A stretch of 64,000 nucleotides of DNA, from NCBI GenBank assembly GCA_035527835.1, contig DATKZS010000127.1:13986-77985 (forward strand), written 5' to 3'. Positions 8,887 through 17,750 of the stretch are shown here, piece by piece. A program made the position numbers and the translations under genes. The stretch's first letter is position 1. Each line of letters opens with the position of its first letter. The notes beneath the pieces were generated by a model. It saw only the letters and a list, made by a program, of their open reading frames with translations, searched no databases and was not told where the DNA came from. The stretch comes from DATKZS01 sp035527835 [NCBI: bacterium] (GTDB lineage Bacteria; RBG-13-61-14).

Positions 8887-8916
8887 ATTATACCAGAAAA
8901 GGGGGGAGTTTGTCAA
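8887..8916 (-). promoter_or_regulatory. Consensus sigma-70 promoter for CarD
   Basis: On the minus strand a perfect -35 TTGACA (8911-8916) and perfect -10 TATAAT (8887-8892) are separated by 18 bp. Transcription would start near 8880 and run toward CarD. Confidence 0.85.
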
Positions 8917-8958
8917 CAACAATTAATAATTCATGTGGCGGGCATTGCCGCGGGGCCG

Positions 8959-11697
8959 TTATTCACGGCCGCCGGCGATGAGGGCGTGGATGGCCTGGTT
9001 CAATTGCTCGAGCTTGAAGGGCTTGGCGAGCATGCCCTTGAAGCCGAATTTTTTATAGTTCGCCATCACGTCGTCGGTGGAGTATCCGCTGGTGACGATG
9101 GCCCTGGCCTGGGGGTCGAGTTCGAGGAGCTTGACGATGGTCTCTTTGCCGCCCATTCCGCCCCTGACGGTGAGGTCGAGGATGACGGCATCGAAGGGGC
9201 GTCGCTGTTTGATGGCGTCGCTGTATTTAACCAGGACCTCGCTTCCTTCCCGGGCCAGCTCGACCTCGTAGCCGATTTCACGGAGCGCTTTTCCCACCAG
9301 CACGCGGATGGACTCCTCGTCGTCCATGAGCAGGACCCGGCCCTTTCCGGCGAGGCTCCGCTCCCGGGGCGGCGCTTTTTTGCGGGGCTTCCGGGTTGAG
9401 GCGGGAAGATAGACGTGGAAGGCGGCGCCCTTGCCGGGACGCGACTCGGCGGTGATGCCGCCGTCATGCTTTTTAATGATGGAATAGGTAATGGCCAGGC
9501 CCAGCCCGCTGCCCTTGTGCTTGGTGGTGAAGAAGGGGTCGAAGATTTTAGGGAGGTGTTCCTCGGGTATGCCCAGGCCCTGGTCGGCGATGGTGATCTT
9601 GATGTATGGCCCCGGCTTCAGGGGCGGGCACTCGGCCCCGCCCCCTTCCACCAGGTGATTTTCCGCGCGGATGGTGATCCGGCCTCCGCCGGGCATGGAC
9701 TGGTCGGCGTTGATGACCAGGTTGTTGATGACCTGGCTGATCTGTCCCTGGTCCACCTCGACGGGGGCGAGGTCGGGGTCGAACTCGAAGCGGCAGTCGG
9801 TGGCGGAGCCTCCCAGGGCGAAGGTCGCGGTCTCGCGGATGAAGTCGGCGATGGAGGAGGGGGTGCGGATGGGTGCGCCGCCCTTGGAAAAGGTCAGGAG
9901 CTGCTGGGTGAGGTCGCGGGCGCGGACACAGGTCTTTTCGGCCTCGATGAGCAGGCCGGAGGCCTTGTCGTCGTCAGGGAGGAGGCGGCGGGCAAAGGAG
10001 ACGTTACCGAGGACCGATGTCAGGATGTTGTTGAAGTCGTGGGCGATGCCGCCGGCCAGGATTCCCACCGACTCCAGCTTGTCGGCCTTGGCCAGCTCCT
10101 CCTCCATGCGGCGCTTCTCGGTGACGTCGCGGAAGACCAGCACCGTGCCAATGATCCGGGAGTCCCGGTCCTTGATGGGCGCGCCGCTGTCGGCGATGAG
10201 CCGCTCCGATCCGTCGCGGGCCCGGAGCACGCTCTGTCCCTCGAGCTCCAGGACGGCGCCGCTTACGATGATCCTTTTGACCGGGTCCTCCCTGCGCTCG
10301 CGGGTCCGCTCGTCAATCAGGCAGAAGATCTCGGAGAGGGGCCGGCCCTGGGCCTCCCGCTGGGTCCAGCCGGTGAGCTTCTCCGCCACCTGGTTCATGA
10401 GCACGACGGCGCCGTTCACGTCGGTGGTGACCACGCCGTCGCCGATGGAGCGGAGCGTCACCGAGAGCCTCTCCTTTTCCGCGGCCAGCTCGTCCTCCGC
10501 CGCCTTCCGGCCGGTGATGTCAATGTTCACCCCGAGGATTTCGCGGACGCGGCCTTGGTGGAGGATGGGGGCGATGATGTTAAACAAGTGGAGCTTGCCG
10601 GTCCGGGCCTCGAACTCGACCTCGCCGGTCACCACCTCTCCGCTGAAGGCGCGGCGGTTGTTCTCGCGCCAGATCGCCTTGGCGGCCTCGGTGGCGTTGA
10701 CGTCATCGGGCCGCTTTCCCGTAACGTCTCCCCAATGCTCCGCGCAGACCGAGTTCTGCATGACGTAGCGGCCGTCCGGGCCGATGATGAAGAAGTCGAA
10801 GGGCAGGCTCTCGATGGCGGCGCGGAGCCGGTTCTCGCTTTCGCGGCGGGCCTCCTGGGCGAGCTTGCGCTCGGTGATGTCCTCCCCGGAGCTGATCGTC
10901 CCGATGACCGCGCCGCTCTCATCGGTGAGGAAGGCGTTATGCCAGGAAATGATCCTCTGTCCGCCCGCGGCGGTCAAGACGGGATTTTCATAGGTCTCCA
11001 ACAGCCCGATCTCTCCCTGCATCATCGCGGCGAAGAGGCGGGGCACTTCCTCGCGGGCTTCCGGGGGCAGACAGGTCTCGAACCAGTTTTTTCCTAGCAG
11101 GTCCTTCTCCTCCCGGCCCAGGACCTCGCAGCCTTTGCGGTTGATCATGGCAACTCTTCCCTCCCGGTCCGTGGCGACCATGATGACCGCGGCCAGGTCC
11201 AGGTACTTGCGCGCCCGCTCCTTCTCCCGCTGGAGCGCCAGCTCGGCCTGCTTCAACTCGGTGATGTCCACGCTGGTGACAAAGTCCGCGGGCCGGCCCT
11301 CATAGGTGATGGTCCTGGAATGATTGTCCAGCCACTTGATCTTGCCCGAGGGAGTCAGGATGCGGTAGGAGTAGCGGATGACGACGTCTTTTTCTCCGGC
11401 CGCCTTTTTCTTGATCTGGTCCAAAATGAAGGCCCGGTCATCCGGGTGGATCATAGCGGCGGCCTGGTCCAGCTTGAGCCCGATAAGCTGGGGGAGCGGA
11501 AGCTCGAGGATGTCCGCCATGGCCTGGTTGGCGAACTTGACCTCGTCGTCCTGGACAATCGCCACGCTGAGCAGGCCCTGCTCGGAAAGCAGGGCCAACT
11601 TCTGTTCGCCGTCCTTTTGCTCCAACTCGGCCAGCTTCCGCCGCAACTCTTGGAGCTCACCAAGCAGCTCCGGCATGGTCTTGTTTTCATTATTCAT
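8959..11697 (-). CDS. PAS-domain hybrid histidine kinase with receiver
   Basis: 912 residues with no transmembrane segment, so a cytoplasmic sensor. Order: short coiled coil (1-35), four PAS domains (about 40-160, 160-285, 290-405 and 410-535), HisKA with 'GGIAHDFNN' (phospho-acceptor His at about 556), HATPase_c with '[10 protein letters not shown]', 'DQGLGIP' and 'GSGLGLAI', and a C-terminal receiver with 'LLMDDEES' and phospho-Asp in 'VILDLTVRG' (about 790-908). The kinase and receiver parts are close to the next gene downstream in reading of the map (11803-14304). No output domain or separate response regulator is adjacent. Confidence 0.92.
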   Translation of the reverse strand: MNNENKTMPELLGELQELRRKLAELEQKDGEQKLALLSEQGLLSVAIVQDDEVKFANQAMADILELPLPQLIGLKLDQAAAMIHPDDRAFILDQIKKKAAGEKDVVIRYSYRILTPSGKIKWLDNHSRTITYEGRPADFVTSVDITELKQAELALQREKERARKYLDLAAVIMVATDREGRVAMINRKGCEVLGREEKDLLGKNWFETCLPPEAREEVPRLFAAMMQGEIGLLETYENPVLTAAGGQRIISWHNAFLTDESGAVIGTISSGEDITERKLAQEARRESENRLRAAIESLPFDFFIIGPDGRYVMQNSVCAEHWGDVTGKRPDDVNATEAAKAIWRENNRRAFSGEVVTGEVEFEARTGKLHLFNIIAPILHQGRVREILGVNIDITGRKAAEDELAAEKERLSVTLRSIGDGVVTTDVNGAVVLMNQVAEKLTGWTQREAQGRPLSEIFCLIDERTRERREDPVKRIIVSGAVLELEGQSVLRARDGSERLIADSGAPIKDRDSRIIGTVLVFRDVTEKRRMEEELAKADKLESVGILAGGIAHDFNNILTSVLGNVSFARRLLPDDDKASGLLIEAEKTCVRARDLTQQLLTFSKGGAPIRTPSSIADFIRETATFALGGSATDCRFEFDPDLAPVEVDQGQISQVINNLVINADQSMPGGGRITIRAENHLVEGGGAECPPLKPGPYIKITIADQGLGIPEEHLPKIFDPFFTTKHKGSGLGLAITYSIIKKHDGGITAESRPGKGAAFHVYLPASTRKPRKKAPPRERSLAGKGRVLLMDDEESIRVLVGKALREIGYEVELAREGSEVLVKYSDAIKQRRPFDAVILDLTVRGGMGGKETIVKLLELDPQARAIVTSGYSTDDVMANYKKFGFKGMLAKPFKLEQLNQAIHALIAGGRE

Positions 11698-11802
11698 GGC
11701 GCGCGCCTCTCAAGGATGAAAGTGCTGATCGGCCCCCCGGCCTGCGTCCTGTTGTATGTCATCATACAAAAATGTGGCGGGGCCAGTCAAGGCCGTGGGC
11801 GG

Positions 11803-14304
11803 TCAGGCGCTCATGGCCCTGACCACGGCCTGGACCAGGTCCTCGGTGCGGTAGGGCTTGGCCATGACGCCCTTGAAGCCATAGCTCCGGAAATCGGACA
11901 TCACCGGGTCCTGGGAGTAGCCGCTGGAAACAATGGCCTTGGCCCGCGGGTCAATTTGGAGGAGCTTGGAGATGGCCTCGGCCCCGCCCATGCCTCCCGA
12001 GATGGTCAGGTCCATGACCACCACGGCGAAGGGGTCGCCGGACTCCATGGCCTCCCGGTACATGGCCACGGCCTCGCTCCCGTCGGCCGCGGTCGAGACC
12101 TCGAACCCGGCGTTGCGCAGGACGCGGGAGGCCACCCGCCGGATCTGCTCGTCGTCATCCATGACCAGGACCCGGCCGTGTCCGGCGGCCACTCCCGCCG
12201 GGGCCGCGGGTTCCGGGACCGGCGCCTGGTCGGTGGCCGGAAGAAAGACCTGGAAGACGCTGCCCCGGTCCGGTCCCGGCTCCACGCTGATGTGCCCGCC
12301 GTGCCTCCTGATGATGGAGTAGGAGATGGCGAGGCCCAGGCCGCTGCCTTGTTGCTTGGTGGTGAAATAGGGGTCGAAAATTTTAGGCAGCACGTCCGCG
12401 GGAATTCCCGGCCCCTGGTCGTGGACCGAGATCGTCACGTACTTGCCGGGGCCGAGCGGGAGCGCGGAGTCGGCGCCGAGCTCGAGGTTGTGCGCGGCCA
12501 CCGTTACGGTCCCGCCTTCGGGCATGGCCTGGTCGGCGTTGATGACCAGGTTGTTGATGACCTGGCTGATCTGTCCCTCGTCCACCTCGGCCGGCCACAG
12601 GCCGTCGCCGATGTCGAATTCGCAGCGCGACTTGGAACCGCGCATGGCGAAGCGCGCCGTTTCCAGGAGCATGGTATGGAGGTTCATGGCCTTCTTGATG
12701 GGCGCGCCTCCGCGCGAGAAGGTGAGGAGCTGGCGGGTCAGGTCCTTGGCCCGGAAGGCGGCGTACTCGGCGTCGGCCAGGATTTCCGTGACCTTGTGCT
12801 CAAAGGGCAGGAGCTGCTTGGTGAGCGAAATATTGGCGGTGATGGCGGTCAGGATGTTGTTGAAGTCGTGGGCGATGCCGCCGGCCAGGATGCCAAGCGA
12901 CTCGATGCGCTCGGCCTTCTGCATCTCCCGCTCCAGTTGTTTTCGCTCGGTGATGTCATGGAGCACCAGGACGGAGCCGGTGAGCCTGCCGTCGTCGCCG
13001 AGCAGGGGCGTGGAATTAAGCTGATAGTCTCGGCCCAGGACCTTGATGCGGGCCTCGCCGGAGTGTTCCATGCCGTCGCTCATGGTGAGGAAGTGGGGGC
13101 ATGATACGGGCGGGGTGTCCTGCCCGTAAATCAGGCGGCAATAGGGACGGCCCAGGATTTCCTGGAACGGCAGGTTGAGCAGCGAAGCCACGACGCGGTT
13201 CACCCGGATGACGCGGTGGTCCGGATCAACCAGGAAGATCAGGTCGGAGATGGCGTCGAACGTCCGCCTCCATTCCCCGGCGGCCCGCTTCAGCCGGGAG
13301 TCGTAGTTCTTGCGGCCGGTGATGTCCGTGTTGACGCCGACCCAGCGGATCTTCCCGGCCGGTCCCGGGATCACCACGCCCCGGCTCGAAATGAAGACGT
13401 AGGTCCCGTCGCCCCTCCGCACCCGGTATTCTTCGTGGAACGGCTCGCCCTGCCCGAGGTGCCGGGCCACCGCCTCATGGACCCGTTGCCGGTCCTCGCG
13501 GTGGACCAGACGGTTGCCCGCGAACAGATCGCGCGGAAAACCGCCCGGCGGATACCCGTAAAAGGCGTCAACGTCGCCGTACCACTCGAACCGCCCGGTA
13601 TCCGAGTCCCATTCAAAGATCAGGTCATGGGCGATGCCCGCCGCCGTCCGGAACCGCTCCTCGGAGCGCCGGAGCGCCTCCAGGGCCTTGCGCTCCTCCG
13701 TGATGTCCCGGGAGATCAGCAGCACCTCGAACCCGCCTCCGCCCTTGTCCAGCAATGTCGGATAATTCTCGACCAGGATATCCTGCTCGCCGCGCTTCGC
13801 TCTCACCACCACCGGCCCGGCCGACTCCCCCCGGAGCATGGCCTGCAAGCTTTTCACCATTCGCGCAATGTCCTCGGGGTAGGGCAGGTTGAAATCCGTG
13901 AACTTCTTCCCGATCGCTTCCTCCCGGCTGATTCCCATCAGGTCCAGGGCGGCCTGGTTCAGGTCCAGGACCGCGCCGTCGGCCGAGATGACGGTAATGG
14001 CCTCGGGCGAGGAGCTGAACAGGGTGCGGTACTTCTTCTCGCTCTCCTGTAAGTCTCCGATGACCGCGCCCAGCCGCTTGGCATAGCCCCGGACGAGGAG
14101 GAAGATGATGATGGAGGTAAAGAGGACGAAAAACACGCCCTTCACGGTCTGGAGCAATGCCAGGGACGGGACGTCTTGCGCCAGCCGGGCGATGAGCTCG
14201 TCGGAGAAAAAGATCCAGAGCACGCCCAGCAGCATGAAAACGGCCGCGATCTTATAGGGCACGAGGCTCAGGTCTTTTCTGGTATCGGGCCCCGGCGGCG
14301 TCAT
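11803..14304 (-). CDS. Membrane-bound PAS hybrid histidine kinase with receiver
   Basis: 833 residues. Two transmembrane helices at about 17-35 and 50-72 enclose only a short periplasmic loop. Three PAS domains follow (about 85-210, 210-330 and 335-455). HisKA has 'GGIAHDFNN', the ATPase domain has 'DQGPGIPADVLPKIFDPYF' and 'GSGLGLAI', and the receiver has 'LVMDDDEQ' and 'VVMDLTISGGMGG'. The sensing probably comes from the PAS domains rather than the small loop. It lies 105 bp upstream of the 912-residue kinase on the same strand and shares its C-terminal half, suggesting duplication followed by sensor divergence. Confidence 0.92.
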   Translation of the reverse strand: MTPPGPDTRKDLSLVPYKIAAVFMLLGVLWIFFSDELIARLAQDVPSLALLQTVKGVFFVLFTSIIIFLLVRGYAKRLGAVIGDLQESEKKYRTLFSSSPEAITVISADGAVLDLNQAALDLMGISREEAIGKKFTDFNLPYPEDIARMVKSLQAMLRGESAGPVVVRAKRGEQDILVENYPTLLDKGGGGFEVLLISRDITEERKALEALRRSEERFRTAAGIAHDLIFEWDSDTGRFEWYGDVDAFYGYPPGGFPRDLFAGNRLVHREDRQRVHEAVARHLGQGEPFHEEYRVRRGDGTYVFISSRGVVIPGPAGKIRWVGVNTDITGRKNYDSRLKRAAGEWRRTFDAISDLIFLVDPDHRVIRVNRVVASLLNLPFQEILGRPYCRLIYGQDTPPVSCPHFLTMSDGMEHSGEARIKVLGRDYQLNSTPLLGDDGRLTGSVLVLHDITERKQLEREMQKAERIESLGILAGGIAHDFNNILTAITANISLTKQLLPFEHKVTEILADAEYAAFRAKDLTRQLLTFSRGGAPIKKAMNLHTMLLETARFAMRGSKSRCEFDIGDGLWPAEVDEGQISQVINNLVINADQAMPEGGTVTVAAHNLELGADSALPLGPGKYVTISVHDQGPGIPADVLPKIFDPYFTTKQQGSGLGLAISYSIIRRHGGHISVEPGPDRGSVFQVFLPATDQAPVPEPAAPAGVAAGHGRVLVMDDDEQIRRVASRVLRNAGFEVSTAADGSEAVAMYREAMESGDPFAVVVMDLTISGGMGGAEAISKLLQIDPRAKAIVSSGYSQDPVMSDFRSYGFKGVMAKPYRTEDLVQAVVRAMSA

Positions 14305-14307
14305 GCT

Positions 14308-15204
14308 TTACCTCTTGGATTTCGCCGCGCGCGGTGAAGCGGCTGCTTTCCCCTTGCCGGCGGCCGCGCGGAAGAACTCCGCGGTGAGCCGCACCGCGTC
14401 CTCCGGCGTGGGCTCGGGCAGGATCTCCGCGGAAAGCCAGCCCTCGTAATTCATGGCGCTGAGCGCTCGGAGCACCGGCGTGAACGCGATGTGGCCCTGG
14501 CCCGGCGCGCGCCGGTTCGAGTCCGCGAAGTGCACGTGGCCGAGCCGACCGCCGGCCAGCCCAAGCGAACCCGCCAGGTCCCGGTCCTCGATGTTCATGT
14601 GAAAGGTGTCGGCCAGAATCATGATGGAAGGGTCGGTCCGGTCCAAAAAAGCCACGGCCTCCGCGACCGAGTTGAGGAGCCGCGTCTCGTAGCGGTTGAT
14701 CGGCTCCAGCAACAGGCCGGGCGATCCGGCCTCCTGCGCGTACGCCCCGAGCTCCGCGAGCGCGTCCGCGAGCCGGCCGAGGGCGGATGGTACGTCCTCC
14801 CGGCGCCCGGCCGTGCCCCGGATCAGGCCGACGATCACCCGCGCCCCGAGCTCCGCCCCGAGATCGAGCTGGCGCTTCATCCGCTCCATCGCCCGCGTCC
14901 GCTTGGCCGTGTCCGCGCCGGTGAGCGACAGGCCCTCCTCGACCCAGGCCTGTCCCGTGCCGATCGCCGCGATGGACAGGCCGTGATCAGCGGCCAGCTT
15001 CTTCATGCTCCCGGCCGACACCAGCGCCGGGTCGCGCACCGCGACCTCCACTCCGCCAAAGCCGTGGGCCGCCACCAGGGCAAAGGCCCGTTTAACGTCC
15101 GCGGACAGGGCCAGGGCCTCGAAGGAGGTCGGCGACACCGAGACCACCATGGCGGTCTTCAAGCCCGTGGCCTTGGGCGCGCGTCGTTTTTTTGCCGGGC
15201 TCAT
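14308..15204 (-). CDS. Xylose isomerase-like TIM-barrel protein (sugar phosphate isomerase/epimerase family)
   Basis: 298 residues from the ATG at 15204, which overlaps the carboxypeptidase stop by ATGA. Barrel strands carry 'GFGGVEVAVRDP', 'IGLIRG'-like and 'LLEPINRYETRLLN' (metal Glu), 'IMILADTFHMNIED' (Asp and His ligands), 'GHVHFADSNRRAPGQGHIAF' region and 'GWLSAEILPEP' (last Glu). All AP-endonuclease-2-family metal positions appear present. The family includes hydroxypyruvate isomerase, inosose dehydratase and tagatose epimerases, so the substrate is open. A long lysine-rich C-terminal tail is unusual. Confidence 0.83.
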   Translation of the reverse strand: MSPAKKRRAPKATGLKTAMVVSVSPTSFEALALSADVKRAFALVAAHGFGGVEVAVRDPALVSAGSMKKLAADHGLSIAAIGTGQAWVEEGLSLTGADTAKRTRAMERMKRQLDLGAELGARVIVGLIRGTAGRREDVPSALGRLADALAELGAYAQEAGSPGLLLEPINRYETRLLNSVAEAVAFLDRTDPSIMILADTFHMNIEDRDLAGSLGLAGGRLGHVHFADSNRRAPGQGHIAFTPVLRALSAMNYEGWLSAEILPEPTPEDAVRLTAEFFRAAAGKGKAAASPRAAKSKR

Positions 15205-16232
15205 CTTTCTTCCCGCGCCACCCGACGCCCGCCGATGGTCCGGACGGCCTGCTGGAGGGCCGCGATGCCCGCGCGCGCGTCGTTCTCGACCCACCACTCG
15301 GGGTCCTTCGGGTTAAAGGTCCAGAAAATGTCGTCGCAGCCGCAGGCCTTCTGGTTCATCGCCCGGCGTCCGATCTCGACGTCCATGGCCAGCACTCCGT
15401 ACTCGGCGTAGAGCCAGTCCTCCATCTCGCCGGTGTAGGAATCAAAGACCCGGCTCTGGAGGCGCGGGTACTTGAGCTTCGGCTGGTTCAGGCTGAAGGC
15501 CCGGCACATCTTCTTGAAGCGCCGGGTGCACGCGGTGCTCGGGCAATGTGCCGGGTACTGGACGGCCGCGTAAGAGTGCCACTCGATGGCGGCCACGATC
15601 TCGGCGTGTTCCCGGAAGAAGCGGTCGAGCGCGCTGGTCTCGGGCTCGGAGAGCGGCGCGGGCCCGCGGTAGTGGCCGGAGGCCGGGTCGGGCGATCCGG
15701 CCCAGTCAATGGGTAGGGTGGGCCGGCCCGGCATGGGCCAGTTCCGGTTCAGGTCCACCCCGTGCGCGTTTTTGCGGCACGATCCCGGGTCCGGCTCTTT
15801 CGGGTCCTCCCAGGTATTGAAGTAGCCGTCGGGGTTCACGCACGGTGTGATGTAAAAGTCCATCTCGTCGAGCGCCCCGCTCACCATCGGATCGGACCCG
15901 TCCTGATCCAGGAGCAGGTGCGCCACCGCCATGGCCATGCGGTTGCCGATCCACTCGTTGCCGTGAATGGCGCCGCCCACCCATCCCGCCGGCTGCGGGC
16001 CCGATCCGGGCCGGCTGATGCGCACGACGAGCAGCGGACGGCCCTGCACGCTCCGGCCGTACTCGATCACCCGCGCGCGATCCGGGTGCGCCGTGGCCAG
16101 GCCGTAAATCTCGGCGATCATTTCCTCGGGCGGCGGGTACGGCGCCACCGGATTGGCCGGGCCCGCGGCCGGCGCCGGCCCGCTGACCAGGGCCAGGAGC
16201 GCCGAAAACAACCAGAGCTTATGGCGTGTCAT
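15201..16232 (-). CDS. M14-family zinc carboxypeptidase, secreted
   Basis: 343 residues from the ATG at 16232, which has AAGGA nine bases upstream; a GTG two codons earlier is too close to that RBS. A signal peptide (about 1-23) precedes the M14 domain. Zinc ligands are His and Glu in 'IHGNEWIGNRMA' and His in 'IEWHSYAA'. 'GVDLNRNWP' gives the substrate-carboxylate Asn-Arg, and the catalytic Glu is in 'AMDVEIGRRA'. It would trim C-terminal residues from peptides in the periplasm or outside. It is coupled by ATGA to the isomerase-like gene. Confidence 0.88.
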   Translation of the reverse strand: MTRHKLWLFSALLALVSGPAPAAGPANPVAPYPPPEEMIAEIYGLATAHPDRARVIEYGRSVQGRPLLVVRISRPGSGPQPAGWVGGAIHGNEWIGNRMAMAVAHLLLDQDGSDPMVSGALDEMDFYITPCVNPDGYFNTWEDPKEPDPGSCRKNAHGVDLNRNWPMPGRPTLPIDWAGSPDPASGHYRGPAPLSEPETSALDRFFREHAEIVAAIEWHSYAAVQYPAHCPSTACTRRFKKMCRAFSLNQPKLKYPRLQSRVFDSYTGEMEDWLYAEYGVLAMDVEIGRRAMNQKACGCDDIFWTFNPKDPEWWVENDARAGIAALQQAVRTIGGRRVAREER

Positions 16233-16264
16233 AGGCACCTGTCCTTGATGGTTTGTAACGAGAA

Positions 16265-16285
16265 AAGGGGGCGCGTGGCCCCCTT
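16265..16285 (-). terminator. Rho-independent terminator after ssb
   Basis: An 8-bp stem (16265-16272 with 16278-16285) with a 5-nt loop is followed by TTTTC on the minus strand. It lies 50 bp past the ssb stop. Confidence 0.75.
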
Positions 16286-16334
16286 GATTCTGGTTTATGG
16301 TGAGTCGGGATCGTGCTCGGGCCGGGTCCGCGGC

Positions 16335-16754
16335 TCAGAAGGGAATGTCGTCTCCGGGCGGCGGCTGGGAATCGTCGGTGCCTTGGCTGGAAGCATCAGG
16401 GGCCGGAGCACTTTCTCCCTTGCCCCCGAGCATGAGCATGGACTGGCCCACGATCTCGGTGGTCTTGTGCTTCTGCCCATCCTGGCTGGTCCACTCGCGG
16501 GTCTGGAGCCGGCCCTCGATGTATACCTGTTTGCCCTTGCTCAGGTACTGGCCCGCGATCTCGGCCAGCTTGCCGAACAGCGCCACCCGGTGCCATTCCG
16601 TGCGCTCCTGCTTGTTGCCGTCCTTGTCCTGGTAGTTATCATTAGTGGCCACGCTGAAATTGGCCACCGCCTGCCCCGAGGGCAGATACCTTACCTCCGG
16701 GTCCTTGCCCAGGTTCCCGATGATGATGACCTTGTTTAAGCCTCTTCCCGCCAT
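16335..16754 (-). CDS. ssb: Single-stranded DNA-binding protein
   Basis: 139 residues. The OB-fold begins '[18 protein letters not shown]' and contains 'FSVATND' and '[15 protein letters not shown]'. A Gly/Pro-rich linker leads to the acidic tip 'DDIPF', which recruits repair and replication proteins. The ATG at 16754 has a strong GGGAGGT RBS; upstream in-frame codons are ignored for that reason. It coats ssDNA during replication and repair. Confidence 0.95.
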   Translation of the reverse strand: MAGRGLNKVIIIGNLGKDPEVRYLPSGQAVANFSVATNDNYQDKDGNKQERTEWHRVALFGKLAEIAGQYLSKGKQVYIEGRLQTREWTSQDGQKHKTTEIVGQSMLMLGGKGESAPAPDASSQGTDDSQPPPGDDIPF

Positions 16755-16791
16755 TATCTTGACCTCCCTCGATTTTCGCTTTGACTCTATC

Positions 16792-17589
16792 ATGCCCGCC
16801 GTGTTAATAGCAAGTAGCATGGTGGTCCTGTACACCGCCTACATGTGGGCACTGATCGCGGCCGCCACCCTGGTCTTCGGCGGCCTGCTCGTGGTGTTGT
16901 CACCGGTGGCGCGCAAGGGACCGATCTACCGCCTGATCTCGCGGGCGTGGGGCCGGATCATCGTGCGCGCCTCCGGAGTCCGCTTCTCCATGATCGGCGC
17001 GGACAAGCTCGATCCCCTCAAGCCCTGCGTCTATATGTCGAACCACCAGAGCTACTTCGACGTGATCTGCGAGATCGGCTACCTGCCCCACCCCGCCCGC
17101 TTCGTGGCCAAGAAGGAGCTCGTTTACATCCCGATCTTCGGCCAGGCTATGTGGGCCTCCGGCCACATCATCATCAACCGCTCGCGCCACGCCGATTCCA
17201 TGGCCGGGCTCAAGAAGGCCGCGGACAAGATCCGGGCCGGGACCTCCATCCTGGTCTTTCCCGAGGGCACCCGCAGCCCGGACCATAAGCTCGGAGAGTT
17301 CAAGAAGGGCGGGTTCATGCTCGCGCTCGAGGCCCAGGTCCCGATCGTGCCCGTGAGCGTCTCCGGCACCCACCCCATGATGCCCAAGGACGGATTCACC
17401 TTCCGCAAAAGCGACGTCACCATCGTGATCGGCGAGCCCATCCCCACCGCCGGCCTCACCGCCGCCGACCGCACCCGTCTCATTGATCTAACCCGCGCCG
17501 CCATCATCAAGAACTTCCCGGCCGGATCAGCGGAAGCTCTTGCCAACCAGAAGGACCCGGTGCTGGAAAAAATTTCCTGCGATCAGTAA
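16792..17589 (+). CDS. 1-acyl-sn-glycerol-3-phosphate acyltransferase (PlsC family)
   Basis: 265 residues from 16792; a start at 16819 is equally possible because neither has a good RBS. An N-terminal membrane helix (about 10-38) is followed by the acyltransferase motifs 'NHQSYFD' (His-Asp catalytic dyad, about 83), 'FVAKKEL', 'FPEGTRS' (about 157) and '[11 protein letters not shown]'. It acylates lysophosphatidate to phosphatidate at the inner membrane. It is divergent from ssb with only 37 bp between the starts. Confidence 0.9.
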   Translation: MPAVLIASSMVVLYTAYMWALIAAATLVFGGLLVVLSPVARKGPIYRLISRAWGRIIVRASGVRFSMIGADKLDPLKPCVYMSNHQSYFDVICEIGYLPHPARFVAKKELVYIPIFGQAMWASGHIIINRSRHADSMAGLKKAADKIRAGTSILVFPEGTRSPDHKLGEFKKGGFMLALEAQVPIVPVSVSGTHPMMPKDGFTFRKSDVTIVIGEPIPTAGLTAADRTRLIDLTRAAIIKNFPAGSAEALANQKDPVLEKISCDQ

Positions 17590-17602
17590 TTCAAGCTGCT
17601 TT

Positions 17603-17683
17603 TTCAACACAACGGCACAACGGCATAATGGTTTCTTAATATACCTTCATCTTGCCGTTGAGCCGTTGTGCCGTTGTGTTGAA
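17603..17683. repeat. Intergenic palindromic repeat, family B (ACAACGGC units)
   Basis: A 22-bp left arm (17603-17624) is perfectly complementary to 17662-17683. Each arm is a tandem of CACAACGG units with an AT-rich 37-nt loop. A second copy is at 23468-23550. It could fold as a terminator for plsC, but the length and tandem structure point to a dispersed element. Confidence 0.85.
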
Positions 17684-17750
17684 TAAAACACTTGGACGTG
17701 CAGACGCGGTCGCGACTAAAGTCGCGCCCACGGCAGGATGGAGGGAAGGC

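Noticed and set aside
9415-11097. A 560-codon plus-strand frame opposite the PAS kinase
   Set aside because: Composition is Gly/Val/Ala/Asp/Leu-rich antisense translation with no domain; the kinase is certain.
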